The translations under genes were made by a program, and so were the position numbers. Under the pieces are notes generated by a model. It was not told where the DNA came from and made no database searches. It saw only the letters and a list, made by a program, of their open reading frames with translations. From contig CALMLJ010000169.1 in assembly GCA_937868025.1 (NCBI GenBank), positions 1 through 18,570 on the forward strand: a DNA stretch of 18,570 bases, written 5' to 3'. The stretch comes from an uncultured Acidimicrobiaceae bacterium (GTDB taxonomy: Bacteria > Actinomycetota > Acidimicrobiia > Acidimicrobiales > Microtrichaceae). This document shows positions 1-7,515 of this stretch, in pieces. Each line of letters begins with the position of its first letter. The first letter of the stretch is position 1.

Positions 1-123
1 GGTGGTCGGAGGTGCCAGTTCGCCGCGCTTCGAGCGCGACGAGACCACGAACGCGCCCGATCCGACGAGGAGGACAACGACGCCGATGATGATCGGCAGG
101 ACAACGGAGCTCTGGGCCAACAT
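1..123 (-). CDS. N-terminus of membrane-anchored protein, possibly FtsY (partial)
   Basis: Only the first 41 codons lie in the window; the gene continues past base 1. The ATG at 123-121 opens a frame with no stop. A short polar start (MLAQSSVV) leads into one hydrophobic helix at about residues 8-28, then a basic cluster (SSRSKRG) and a Pro/Thr stretch. Actinobacterial FtsY, the signal recognition particle receptor, has this type of N-terminus: one membrane helix and a charged linker before the NG GTPase domain. FtsY usually follows smc in this gene series, and smc lies on the same strand about 3.7 kb upstream. The GTPase domain is not visible, so the name is inference and any single-pass membrane protein would fit equally well. 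No Shine-Dalgarno is seen; TAGGCT lies 7 bases upstream of the start. Confidence 0.5.
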   Translation of the reverse strand, partial: MLAQSSVVLPIIIGVVVLLVGSGAFVVSSRSKRGELAPPTT

Positions 124-130
124 GGGGGCC

Positions 131-136
131 AGCCTA
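131..136 (-). promoter_or_regulatory. -10 element (TAGGCT) for leaderless start at 123
   Basis: On the minus strand TAGGCT is followed by seven bases and then ATG. It fits the actinobacterial TANNNT -10 consensus and would place transcription initiation at or beside the start codon. The identical hexamer at the identical spacing precedes smc. No convincing -35 is seen. Confidence 0.5.
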
Positions 137-233
137 CGAGCCGCCGTCGCCCTGCCGAGACCCGCGCGCCCACCTGGCGGTCGGACTGAGACGCGACTCA
201 GCGCGTTTCCACCACGTTCCGGCGGATCCCTCG

Positions 234-239
234 TACGGT
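234..239 (+). promoter_or_regulatory. Possible -10 element (TACGGT) of the moxR operon
   Basis: A TANNNT hexamer lies 57 bases before the moxR ATG in the divergent intergenic region 124-296. No good -35 is visible. Placement rests on the hexamer and its position only. The same region also holds a short inverted repeat, CTGAG-N6-CTCAG (186-201), of unknown meaning. Confidence 0.25.
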
Positions 240-296
240 TACACCGCTGAGCCCAGCCGACCCCCCGACCACGCGTCCGACGCGGAGGAACCCACG

Positions 297-1361
297 ATGA
301 CCGATTCCCAAGCACTCGAGCTCGTTCCCGAGCCCGTGAACCCGTCGGTGCTGCTCGAGCGCATGTTGTTCGAGATGCGGAAGGTCATCGTCGGCCAGGA
401 CCGGGCGATCGAGCGGATGATCGTGTGCCTCCTCGCCAACGGTCACTGCCTCCTCGAGAGCGTTCCCGGCCTGGCGAAGACCCTGTCGGTCGAGACCATG
501 GCACGCACGGTCGGTGGGACGTTCAACCGCATCCAGTTCACGCCCGATCTGCTGCCCGCCGACATCGTCGGCACCCGCATCTACCGCACGTCGTCGGAGC
601 GGTTCGACGTCGAGCTCGGCCCGATCTTCGCCAACTTCGTGCTCGCGGACGAGATCAACCGGGCGCCCGCCAAGGTGCAGTCGGCGCTGCTCGAAGTCAT
701 GGCGGAGCGCCACGTCACGATCGGTGGCACCACCCACCCGGCCCCGAACCCGTTCCTCGTGCTGGCAACCCAGAACCCGATCGAGAACGAGGGCGTCTAC
801 CCGTTGCCCGAGGCCCAGCGCGACCGCTTCCTCATGAAGATCGTCCTCGGCTACCCGACGCCGCACGAAGAGCTTGAGATCGTGAACCGCATGGGCGTCT
901 CCCCACCCCAGCCGGCCGAGGTGGTCAGCCTGGCCGACGTGCTGCGGCTCCAGGCCGCCGCCGACGCGTGTTACTGCGACCGCAGCGTCGTCGAGTACGC
1001 GGTCAACCTCGTGTTGGCCACCCGCACGCCGCAGAACTACGGCCTCGCCGACCTCGCCCCCTACCTCGAGTTCGGCGCCAGCCCGCGCGCCAGCCTCGGC
1101 CTCGTGCGGGCGGGTCGGGCGATGGCCCTCCTGCGCGGCCGCAACTACGTGGTCCCCCAGGACATCTTCGACGTGGCGCCCGAGATCATGCGCCATCGCC
1201 TCGTCCTCACCTACGAGGCGTTGGCGGCCGATGTCGACGCCGAGCAGATCATGATCCGCGTGCTGTCCACGGTCCCCGCCCCTGTCATCCAGCCGAGCCA
1301 GATCGCCGGCCCGAACGACGCCTACTACCGCTCGGGCACCGACTCCCAGGCCTGGGGCTGA
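297..1361 (+). CDS. moxR: MoxR-family AAA+ ATPase
   Basis: A 354-residue AAA+ ATPase of the MoxR family, thought to act as a chaperone-like ATPase with VWA-domain partners. Visible motifs are a Walker A of MoxR type (VPGLAKT, residues 56-62), Walker B (LADEINRAP, 116-124), sensor 1 (ATQNP, 157-161) and the conserved FGASPRAS block (259-266) near sensor 2. Length is normal for the family. The ATG start is supported by GGAGG at 284-288 with 8-base spacing. The next two genes encode DUF58 and VWA proteins, the standard MoxR partners, and the DUF58 gene starts 3 bases after this stop, so the three are probably cotranscribed. Layout and product sizes resemble Rv1479-Rv1481 of Mycobacterium tuberculosis. 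The position before VPG is Ser where many relatives have Gly or Asp, which is probably tolerated. The cellular client is unknown. Confidence 0.93.
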   Translation: MTDSQALELVPEPVNPSVLLERMLFEMRKVIVGQDRAIERMIVCLLANGHCLLESVPGLAKTLSVETMARTVGGTFNRIQFTPDLLPADIVGTRIYRTSSERFDVELGPIFANFVLADEINRAPAKVQSALLEVMAERHVTIGGTTHPAPNPFLVLATQNPIENEGVYPLPEAQRDRFLMKIVLGYPTPHEELEIVNRMGVSPPQPAEVVSLADVLRLQAAADACYCDRSVVEYAVNLVLATRTPQNYGLADLAPYLEFGASPRASLGLVRAGRAMALLRGRNYVVPQDIFDVAPEIMRHRLVLTYEALAADVDAEQIMIRVLSTVPAPVIQPSQIAGPNDAYYRSGTDSQAWG

Positions 1362-1364
1362 CCC

Positions 1365-2342
1365 GTGGCGAAGCGCTCCTCCCCCGATCCCGCCGGTGGG
1401 ACCGACGTCGTCGGCCCCGGTGCGGGGCCCATGGGCGACCGTCGGGCTGCCGACGTGCTGCGGCGGTTGGAGCTCGACGTCACCCGACGCCTCGACGGCA
1501 TCCTCCACGGCGACCACCGGGGTCTCGTCCCCGGGCACGGTTCGGAGCCCGGTGAGGCGCGGGAGTACCAGGCCGGCGACGACGTGCGCCGCATCGACTG
1601 GAACGTCACGGCGCGGATGAGCACACCCCACATCCGCGAGTCGATCGCCGACCGCGAGCTCGAGACGTGGATCGTCGCCGACCGGTCGGCCAGCCTCGAC
1701 TTCGGCACCGTCACCTGGGAGAAGCGCGACCTGGTCCTGGCCGCGGCCGCAGGCGTCGGCTTCCTGACCTCGCGGGGCGGCAATCGCATCGGCGCCGTCA
1801 TCTCGGGCAGCCACGGGGCCGTCACCGTGCCCGCACGCCAGGGCCGCAAGCACCTGCTCTCGATCCTCCACCAGATCCAGGGCGCACCCCGCGCCGACGC
1901 AGCTCCCGCGGCCGACCTGGCCGCAACCCTCAAACGGGCGGCGTCGGTGTCTCGACGGCGATCGCTCGTGGTCGTGATCTCGGACTGGCTCGAGGACCCC
2001 GAGACGTGGCGCCACGCGCTGGCAACGCTGAGCGTGCGCCACGAAGTCCTGGCGGTCGAAGTGCTCGACCCGCGTGAACTCGACCTGCCGAAGATGGGCG
2101 TGCTGACGCTGATCGACACCGAGTCGGGTCGCACCCGCGAGATCGACACCAACAATCGAGGGCTCCGGGAGCGCTACGCGACCGCTGCGGCCGAACAGCG
2201 CTCCGACATCCGGCTGGCGATCGCCGGCTCGGGAGCCCATCATCTGCAACTCCGCACCGACCGCGACTGGCTCCTCGACCTCGCCCGCCACGTCGCGTCG
2301 ACCAAACGCCGCCAGGCCAACGTCGGCGGCGCCCACCGGTAG
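1365..2342 (+). CDS. DUF58 domain protein (MoxR operon)
   Basis: A 325-residue DUF58 protein. The hallmark block lies at residues 65-84: arginine-tyrosine, then GDDVRRIDWN and VTAR. The following segment has a VWA-like strand and metal-site motif, VADRSAS (104-110), then a Rossmann-like C-terminal half with an SDW motif at 206-208. The GTG start is 3 bases after the moxR stop. An in-frame ATG at 1431 would remove 22 low-complexity residues; the upstream GTG is preferred because it couples translation to moxR and because mycobacterial Rv1480 has a similar N-terminal extension. No membrane helix is obvious. DUF58 proteins commonly sit between MoxR and VWA proteins and are thought to work with them; the biochemical role here is not known. 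Confidence 0.88.
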   Translation: MAKRSSPDPAGGTDVVGPGAGPMGDRRAADVLRRLELDVTRRLDGILHGDHRGLVPGHGSEPGEAREYQAGDDVRRIDWNVTARMSTPHIRESIADRELETWIVADRSASLDFGTVTWEKRDLVLAAAAGVGFLTSRGGNRIGAVISGSHGAVTVPARQGRKHLLSILHQIQGAPRADAAPAADLAATLKRAASVSRRRSLVVVISDWLEDPETWRHALATLSVRHEVLAVEVLDPRELDLPKMGVLTLIDTESGRTREIDTNNRGLRERYATAAAEQRSDIRLAIAGSGAHHLQLRTDRDWLLDLARHVASTKRRQANVGGAHR

Positions 2343-2429
2343 CTGCCCTGTCGATCGACCGTGCCGCACCGTCACGTTCTGCCCTTGAGTTCGAGCCACC
2401 ACCCAGTCCCCCGCTGATCGGAACACCCC

Positions 2430-3401
2430 ATGAACTGGAGCTTCATCTCCCCCGGCCGCCTCTGGTGGCTCATCGCCGTGGCGGCGATGGCCGCGGCCTA
2501 CATCGCCATGCAGTTCCGGCGGACCAAGTACGCCGTCCGGTTCTCCAACATGGACCTCCTCGACAAGGTTGCACCGAAGCGGCCGTCGTGGCGCCGACAC
2601 GTCGTCGCATCGGTGTACCTGCTCGCCCTCGCGGCCATGGTCGTCGGCGTCGCCCAGCCGCAGGCGCAGGAACGGGTGCCGAAGGAGCGGGCCACGATCA
2701 TCCTCGCCATCGACACCTCCCTGTCGATGCAGGCCACCGACGTCAGCCCGACCCGCATCGATGCCGCCAAGGTCGCCGCGGTCAAGTTCGTCGAGTCGAT
2801 GCCGCCGAAGGTGCGGCTCGGCGTGGTCGACTTCAGCGGCTCGACCAAGTTGCTGGTTCCGCCGACCACCCAGCGCGACACTGCCGTGCGGGCCATCAAG
2901 AACCTCGAACTCGGTCAGGGCACGGCCATCGGAGCGGCCATCGACACGTCGTTGACCGCGATCGCCAACTCGGTGCCGAGCGAGGGCGACACGAAGATCC
3001 CCGCCGTGATCGTGCTCATCTCCGACGGCAAGGACCAGGGCCAGAGCCTCCCGGTTCCGACCGCCATCGAGCGTGCCAACAAGGCCAAGGTTCCCGTGTT
3101 CACCATCGCGTACGGCACCCCCAACGGCGTCGTCGAGATCGACGACGGCTCGGGTTCCACACAATTGGTGCCGGTGCCCGTCGATGAGCCGGCCCTGGCC
3201 GAGGTCGCCAAGGAGACAGGCGGAGAGTCATTCGCCGCCGCCACAGCCGGCGAACTCGAGCAGGTGTACGACCGCCTCGGCAGCGCCGTCGGCTACGACA
3301 TCGAACAGCAGGAAGTCACCTGGAAGTTGGTGGCGGGCGCGCTCATCGCGCTGGCACTGAGCGGTGCGATGTCCCTCGTCTGGTTCCAGCGCCTCCCCTA
3401 A
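2430..3401 (+). CDS. VWA-domain membrane protein (BatA-like, MoxR operon)
   Basis: A 323-residue membrane-bound von Willebrand factor A protein. Two N-terminal helices (about residues 10-28 and 58-76) precede the VWA domain (about 88-285), and a third helix (about 300-318) closes the protein, a BatA/BatB-like topology. The metal-ion-dependent adhesion site looks complete: DTSLS at 95-99, Thr165 in GQGTAIG, and Asp199 in ISDG. The domain should bind a divalent cation and a protein ligand. It follows the DUF58 gene by 87 bases on the same strand, and its closest known arrangement is mycobacterial Rv1481. The ribosome site is weak (CGGAA, 6 bases before ATG). In this architecture the VWA protein is the likely membrane partner of the MoxR ATPase; that role is inferred from the family. 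Confidence 0.9.
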   Translation: MNWSFISPGRLWWLIAVAAMAAAYIAMQFRRTKYAVRFSNMDLLDKVAPKRPSWRRHVVASVYLLALAAMVVGVAQPQAQERVPKERATIILAIDTSLSMQATDVSPTRIDAAKVAAVKFVESMPPKVRLGVVDFSGSTKLLVPPTTQRDTAVRAIKNLELGQGTAIGAAIDTSLTAIANSVPSEGDTKIPAVIVLISDGKDQGQSLPVPTAIERANKAKVPVFTIAYGTPNGVVEIDDGSGSTQLVPVPVDEPALAEVAKETGGESFAAATAGELEQVYDRLGSAVGYDIEQQEVTWKLVAGALIALALSGAMSLVWFQRLP

Positions 3402-3424
3402 CCAACCCGGTGCTCCTCCGCCGG

Positions 3425-3430
3425 TACCAT
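3425..3430 (+). promoter_or_regulatory. -10 element (TACCAT) for leaderless lipoprotein gene
   Basis: TACCAT is followed by six bases and ATG at 3437, so a normal -10 to start-site distance would put +1 on the A of ATG. No Shine-Dalgarno is present. The location, only 24 bases after the VWA stop, suggests this gene can be transcribed separately from the moxR operon. Confidence 0.5.
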
Positions 3431-3436
3431 GCGGAC

Positions 3437-3787
3437 ATGCGTCCGTTCACCCCGCCCCGAGTCCTCGCCGTCGCGCTCGCATCGGCGTTCCTGCTCTCGG
3501 GATGCGGTGGCGACGAGGCCTTCCCCAAGGACGAGTTCGTGAAACAGACGACAGCGAGCGGCATCACCAAGCCCGTTGCCGAGTGTGCGTACGACCAGAT
3601 CAAGGACAACGCGGCCATCAACAAGGAACTCGACCGAGCCGGCGGCCCCAACCCCAACATCTCCGAGAAGGTGAGCGGCGAGCTGTCGACCATCCTCGCC
3701 CGCTGCCTGCTCGCCGCCAACGAAGCCGCGAACCCGACGACGACCACGAAGCCGACGAGCAAGTCGACGACCACCAAGAAGAAGTAG
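3437..3787 (+). CDS. Small secreted lipoprotein of unknown function
   Basis: A 116-residue protein from the ATG at 3437. It has a basic N-terminus (MRPFTPPR), a hydrophobic core and a lipobox LSGC with the lipidation Cys at residue 23, so it should be anchored to the outer face of the membrane. The mature part (about 24-97) is a small helical domain with two further cysteines, C50 and C90, which could form a disulfide. The tail (100-116) is Thr/Lys rich (TTTTKPTSKS then TTTKKK), typical of a cell-wall-spanning linker. An upstream in-frame GTG at 3410 would add nine residues but spoil the signal peptide start and lacks a ribosome site. I do not recognise the domain. It sits between the moxR operon and the convergent smc gene. 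Confidence 0.8.
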   Translation: MRPFTPPRVLAVALASAFLLSGCGGDEAFPKDEFVKQTTASGITKPVAECAYDQIKDNAAINKELDRAGGPNPNISEKVSGELSTILARCLLAANEAANPTTTTKPTSKSTTTKKK

Positions 3788-3793
3788 ACGCCG

Positions 3794-3809
3794 CCCGGCG
3801 CCCGCCGGG
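3794..3809. terminator. Hairpin between convergent genes
   Basis: CCCGGCG and CGCCGGG form a perfect 7-base inverted repeat separated by two bases, so at least six pairs form with a four-base loop. It fills most of the 23-base gap between the lipoprotein stop and the smc stop. Being symmetric, it could serve both strands. There is no T-tract, common in high-GC actinobacteria. Confidence 0.45.
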
Positions 3810-3810
3810 A

Positions 3811-6800
3811 TCAGGAGCCGCCGCTGGCGGCGCCGACCTTCTCGCTGATCACCCGCGACGAGCCACCGGGCTCCATCGTGACGCCGTACAGCACGTCAGC
3901 CGCTTCCATCGTGCGCTTCTGGTGGCTCACGATGAGCAGCTGGGCGGTCGAGCGGAACTCGGCCACGAGTGACAGGAACCGGTGCAGGTTCACGTCGTCG
4001 AGCGCCGCCTCGACCTCGTCCATCACGTAGAAGGGCGACGGGCGGCTCCGGAACACGGCGAACAGGTACGCCAACGCGACGAGCGAGCGCTCACCGCCCG
4101 AGAGGAGCGAGAGCTTGCGGACGTTCTTGCCCGACGGCCGTGCCTCGATCTCGATGCCGGTCTCGAGGAGGTTCGACGGATCGGTGAGCGTGAGACCGCC
4201 CTGGCCACCCGGGAACAGCATGTCGAACAGCGCCTGGAAGTTCTGGGAGACGTCGGCGTACGCCGACGCGAAGACGTTGACGATCTCCTCGTCGACGGCC
4301 TTGATGACCTTCGACAGCTCCTTGCGCGTCGCCCGGATGTCCTCCAGCTGCGCTTCGAGGAACTGGTGGCGCTCCTGCAGCGCCTCGAACTCCTGGAGGG
4401 CCAGCGGGTTGATCGGGCCCATGAGGCGCACCTCGCGCTCCAGCTCGCGGAGCCGGGCCTGGGGCGACATCCCGTCGGGGAGCTCGGGACACTCAGCTGC
4501 GATCGCGACGTCGGGCTCGGAATCGAGCTCGCTGCGAAGTGATTCGGTGGCGGTCTCGAGCCGCAGCCGGGTCTCGGCGTCGGAGATCTCGGAGCGCTGG
4601 ATGCGCTCGCGGTGCTCCTCGAGTTCCTTCTCCGTGGTGGAACGCTGACGGCGGAGCGCTTCGAGCTGGGCGCTGACCGCCCGGGTCTTCTCGGACTGAC
4701 GGCGCCGAGCCTCCCGGAGCACCTCGAGCACGGCCTCCACGGCACCGAGACGGTCGGCGACGAACGTGATGAGGGTGTCGGTGACCTCGGCGCGGGCATC
4801 GAGCTCGAGCCGCTTCTGCTCGGCAGCGAGGCGCTCGGCCTGGTTGCGACTGAGACGCTCGTCGACCTGGGCGAGCCGGTCGGTGAGGAAGCGACGACGC
4901 TCCTCGACACCGGCGACCTTGACCTCGACGTCGGTGCGGAGCGCACCGACCTCGCCGGCCTTGGCTTCGAGGTTGCGCCGGGCCTCCGCCATCGTGCGGG
5001 CCCGCTCGGACAACTCCGACTCGACGGCCTCGAGCGCGGGCAGCCGCTGCTCGAGGTCGGTGCGACGGGTGACCTCGCGCTCGATGCGCTGGGCGAGCTC
5101 GTTGAGGTGCCCGTCGACGGTGACCAGTTCGGCCTCGGCCTCGGTGCGGTCGCGTTCGGCGCGGCGCAACACGTCGTCGAGGGTGCGGACCCGGTTGGCG
5201 TTCTGGTCGTTGGCCTTCTCGGCGTCGTTGGCATCACGGCGGGCGGTCGAGAGCCGCTCCTTGGCCCGTGCCAACTCGAGCGCGGTGTCCTCGGCGGCGA
5301 CGCGGGCGCTGCCCAGCTGTTCCTCGGCCTCGGCGAGCGCGGCACCGGTCGCTCCGGCGCTCGACTGGCCGATGCGCCACCCGGTGGTGCCGAACCGGTC
5401 ACCGCTGCGGGTGATGATCGTGGCGTCGGGATGAGCGAGCGCCACGTCGACGGCCTCGGCCCACTCGCCCTCGATCACGACGGCGCCGGCGAGCAGAGCG
5501 TCGAGCAGCGGCTCGACGTCGGCGCGGGTGGCCTTCACGAGATCTCGAACCGGACGGCCGACGCCGACGGGCACGGCGACGCGCGGTGCCTGGGCCACGG
5601 CGTGGGAGATGGCCAGGACGGCACCGCTCAGCTCGCCGCCCGCAAGTGCCTCGAGCGCCCGCCGTGCCACCTCGGCGTCGGCCACGACGACGGAGGCCAA
5701 CGCCTCGCCGGCAGCGGCCTCGAACGCGGATTCCCAACCAGCCTCGACCTGCACGACGTCGAGCAACGTGCCGACGACACCGTCGAGCTCGGCGAGGTGG
5801 GCGGCGCCGGCGCGCTGGCGGGCACCATCGAGCGCGAGGGCCAGTGCCTCGGCGCGGGCAGCCACGGTGTGATGTTCGGCCGCAGCGGCGGTGGCGCGAG
5901 CCTCGATCTCGACGATCGCCTCCTCGGCGGCAGCCCGCTCGGCTTCGGCCTCGGCCGCCTGGCGCGCCAGGGACTCGACGTTGTCGTGCGCGGCGGCACG
6001 CTCGCCACCGATGCGCTCGAACTCGGCGGCAAGACGCTCGACCTTGGTCACCAACGTTTCACGCTGGTTGGAGAGGCGGCGGTTGTCGCTCTCGGTCCGT
6101 TCCATGGTCGCCCGCAGCGCGGCGAGTTCACCGCGGATCTCCGCGGCCTCGCTCGGCGGCGCGGCCACACCGTCGCCCCAGTCGGCCTCGAATGCAGCAC
6201 GGGCTTCGGCCAGCTCGGCCTCGGCACGGGCGAGGGCTCCGCTGTCGGTGGCAGCGCCCACGCCCTCGGACTCGACCTCGCGCAACTCGGCGCTCAGCTG
6301 GGCGTGCTCGGCCTCGAGCGATGCCACGACGGCCTGGTCGACGAACGCGTTGCGATCGCGATCGATGCCACGACGGCGTTCGGTGAGCAGTGACTGCAGG
6401 CCACGGGCGCGTTCGCGGAGCGACTCGTAGCGAACGAGCGCGTCGCCGAAGTCGTCGCCGCCCATCGACGACAGTTGTGCCTCGGTGGCCAGCACCTCGG
6501 CGTCGAGCCCCGCCAGCACCCGGCGCAGCTCACGATCGGCGTTGCGCAGCTCGTTCTGCCGGGTGGTGGACTCGGCGAGCTGGGTGCGGAGCCGTGCGAG
6601 TTCGCGGCCGACGAGGTGGAGCTTGAGGGCGGCCAGCTCGGTGATGACGGCGTCGTGGCGACGGGCCGCGTCGGCTTGACGCTCGAGCGGGCGGAGTTGG
6701 CGACGGACCTCACGGAGGAGGTCCTGGATGCGCAGCAGGTTGGCCTCGGTCGCGTTGAGCCGGCGCTCCGACTTCTCCTTGCGGCGGCGGTACTTGAGGA

Positions 6801-7299
6801 CACCGGCGGCCTCCTCGATGATCAGGCGGCGCTCCTCGGCCTTGGCGTTGAGGACGGCGTCGATCTGGCCCTGGCTGATGATCACGTGCTGCTGACGGCC
6901 GACACCGGAGTCGCTGAGCAGCTCCTGGATGTCGAGGAGACGGCAGTTGACGCCGTTGATGGCGTACTCGCTGTCGCCCGACCGGAAGAGCGTGCGGGTG
7001 ATCGTGACCTCGTTGAACTCGATGGGCAGGACACCCGACGAGTTGTCGATGGTGAGGCCGACCTCGGCCCGACCGAGCGCGGGACGCTTCGCGGAACCGG
7101 CGAAGATGACGTCGTCCATCTTCTGGGATCGCACGGCGGACGGTGCCTGAGCGCCGAGCACCCAACCGATCGCGTCGACCACGTTCGACTTGCCCGACCC
7201 GTTGGGGCCGACCACGACGGTGACGCCGGGCTCCAGCTGGAGCGTCGCCACATCGGCGAACGACTTGAAGCCTTTGATCTGCAGCGTCTTCAGGAACAC
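3811..7299 (-). CDS. smc: Chromosome segregation protein SMC
   Basis: An 1162-residue SMC ATPase, full length for the family. It forms an antiparallel coiled-coil dimer that, with ScpA and ScpB, organises and segregates the chromosome. The N-terminal head has Walker A GPNGSGKS (31-38) and the Q-loop region ISQGQIDAV (141-149). A long coiled coil follows (about 170-490), then the hinge (about 500-645, with conserved glycine-rich segments), a second coil (about 650-1010) and the C-terminal head with signature LSGGE (1066-1070) and Walker B FYVMDE (1090-1095). The start is GTG at 7299 with no Shine-Dalgarno; TAGGCT lies 7 bases upstream. It follows the Fpg-family gene by about 200 bases that contain two strong inverted repeats, so it is probably a separate transcription unit. 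It converges with the lipoprotein gene. Confidence 0.97.
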   Translation of the reverse strand: MFLKTLQIKGFKSFADVATLQLEPGVTVVVGPNGSGKSNVVDAIGWVLGAQAPSAVRSQKMDDVIFAGSAKRPALGRAEVGLTIDNSSGVLPIEFNEVTITRTLFRSGDSEYAINGVNCRLLDIQELLSDSGVGRQQHVIISQGQIDAVLNAKAEERRLIIEEAAGVLKYRRRKEKSERRLNATEANLLRIQDLLREVRRQLRPLERQADAARRHDAVITELAALKLHLVGRELARLRTQLAESTTRQNELRNADRELRRVLAGLDAEVLATEAQLSSMGGDDFGDALVRYESLRERARGLQSLLTERRRGIDRDRNAFVDQAVVASLEAEHAQLSAELREVESEGVGAATDSGALARAEAELAEARAAFEADWGDGVAAPPSEAAEIRGELAALRATMERTESDNRRLSNQRETLVTKVERLAAEFERIGGERAAAHDNVESLARQAAEAEAERAAAEEAIVEIEARATAAAAEHHTVAARAEALALALDGARQRAGAAHLAELDGVVGTLLDVVQVEAGWESAFEAAAGEALASVVVADAEVARRALEALAGGELSGAVLAISHAVAQAPRVAVPVGVGRPVRDLVKATRADVEPLLDALLAGAVVIEGEWAEAVDVALAHPDATIITRSGDRFGTTGWRIGQSSAGATGAALAEAEEQLGSARVAAEDTALELARAKERLSTARRDANDAEKANDQNANRVRTLDDVLRRAERDRTEAEAELVTVDGHLNELAQRIEREVTRRTDLEQRLPALEAVESELSERARTMAEARRNLEAKAGEVGALRTDVEVKVAGVEERRRFLTDRLAQVDERLSRNQAERLAAEQKRLELDARAEVTDTLITFVADRLGAVEAVLEVLREARRRQSEKTRAVSAQLEALRRQRSTTEKELEEHRERIQRSEISDAETRLRLETATESLRSELDSEPDVAIAAECPELPDGMSPQARLRELEREVRLMGPINPLALQEFEALQERHQFLEAQLEDIRATRKELSKVIKAVDEEIVNVFASAYADVSQNFQALFDMLFPGGQGGLTLTDPSNLLETGIEIEARPSGKNVRKLSLLSGGERSLVALAYLFAVFRSRPSPFYVMDEVEAALDDVNLHRFLSLVAEFRSTAQLLIVSHQKRTMEAADVLYGVTMEPGGSSRVISEKVGAASGGS

Positions 7300-7306
7300 G
7301 GCCCGG

Positions 7307-7312
7307 AGCCTA
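7307..7312 (-). promoter_or_regulatory. -10 element (TAGGCT) for leaderless smc
   Basis: Read on the minus strand, TAGGCT is followed by seven bases and then the smc GTG. Hexamer and spacing are identical to those before the start at 123. No ribosome site lies between. A clear -35 is not visible. Confidence 0.55.
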
Positions 7313-7352
7313 GGCGACGACCGTCGATGCGGTCAGATGGGCCCGGAACCCG

Positions 7353-7399
7353 AAATCCATGCAGATTCCGGCGGATGTCGGCACTCTTTGCATGGATTT
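7353..7399. repeat. 11-base perfect inverted repeat upstream of smc
   Basis: AAATCCATGCA (7353-7363) is repeated in perfect inversion as TGCATGGATTT (7389-7399) around a 25-base centre. The arms are AT-rich in a GC-rich background. The repeat lies about 40-90 bases upstream of the proposed smc -10. It could be an operator, a cruciform, or part of a small interspersed element together with the neighbouring hairpin. Confidence 0.7.
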
Positions 7400-7475
7400 G
7401 CTGCCGAGGAGCGCAGCCGGAAGAAGCGAGCGCAGCGAGCGAACCTGAGGCGTACGCGGCCGAGGCCATCAGGAG

Positions 7476-7515
7476 GCAGGTCTGAACGGCGCCGAAGGCG
7501 CTCGTTCAGACCTGC
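7476..7515 (-). terminator. Long hairpin over the end of the Fpg-family gene
   Basis: Positions 7476-7488 (GCAGGTCTGAACG) pair perfectly with 7503-7515. Inside, GCGCC (7489-7493) pairs with GGCGC (7497-7501) around a three-base loop, with one bulged base at 7502. That is an 18-pair stem. It includes the last codons and stop (7506-7508) of the minus-strand gene. No T-tract follows. It most likely ends or attenuates the acpP-rnc-fpg transcript, or protects its 3' end. Confidence 0.55.

Noticed and set aside
198..3164. A 988-codon open frame on the minus strand opposite the moxR operon
   Set aside because: It is antisense to three well-supported genes, is full of Arg/Gly/Asp/His typical of the shadow frame of GC-rich coding DNA, and shows no family motif.
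4612..6393. A 593-codon plus-strand frame opposite smc
   Set aside because: It lies within the SMC coiled-coil and hinge coding region; its Gly/Leu-rich product is a frame artefact.
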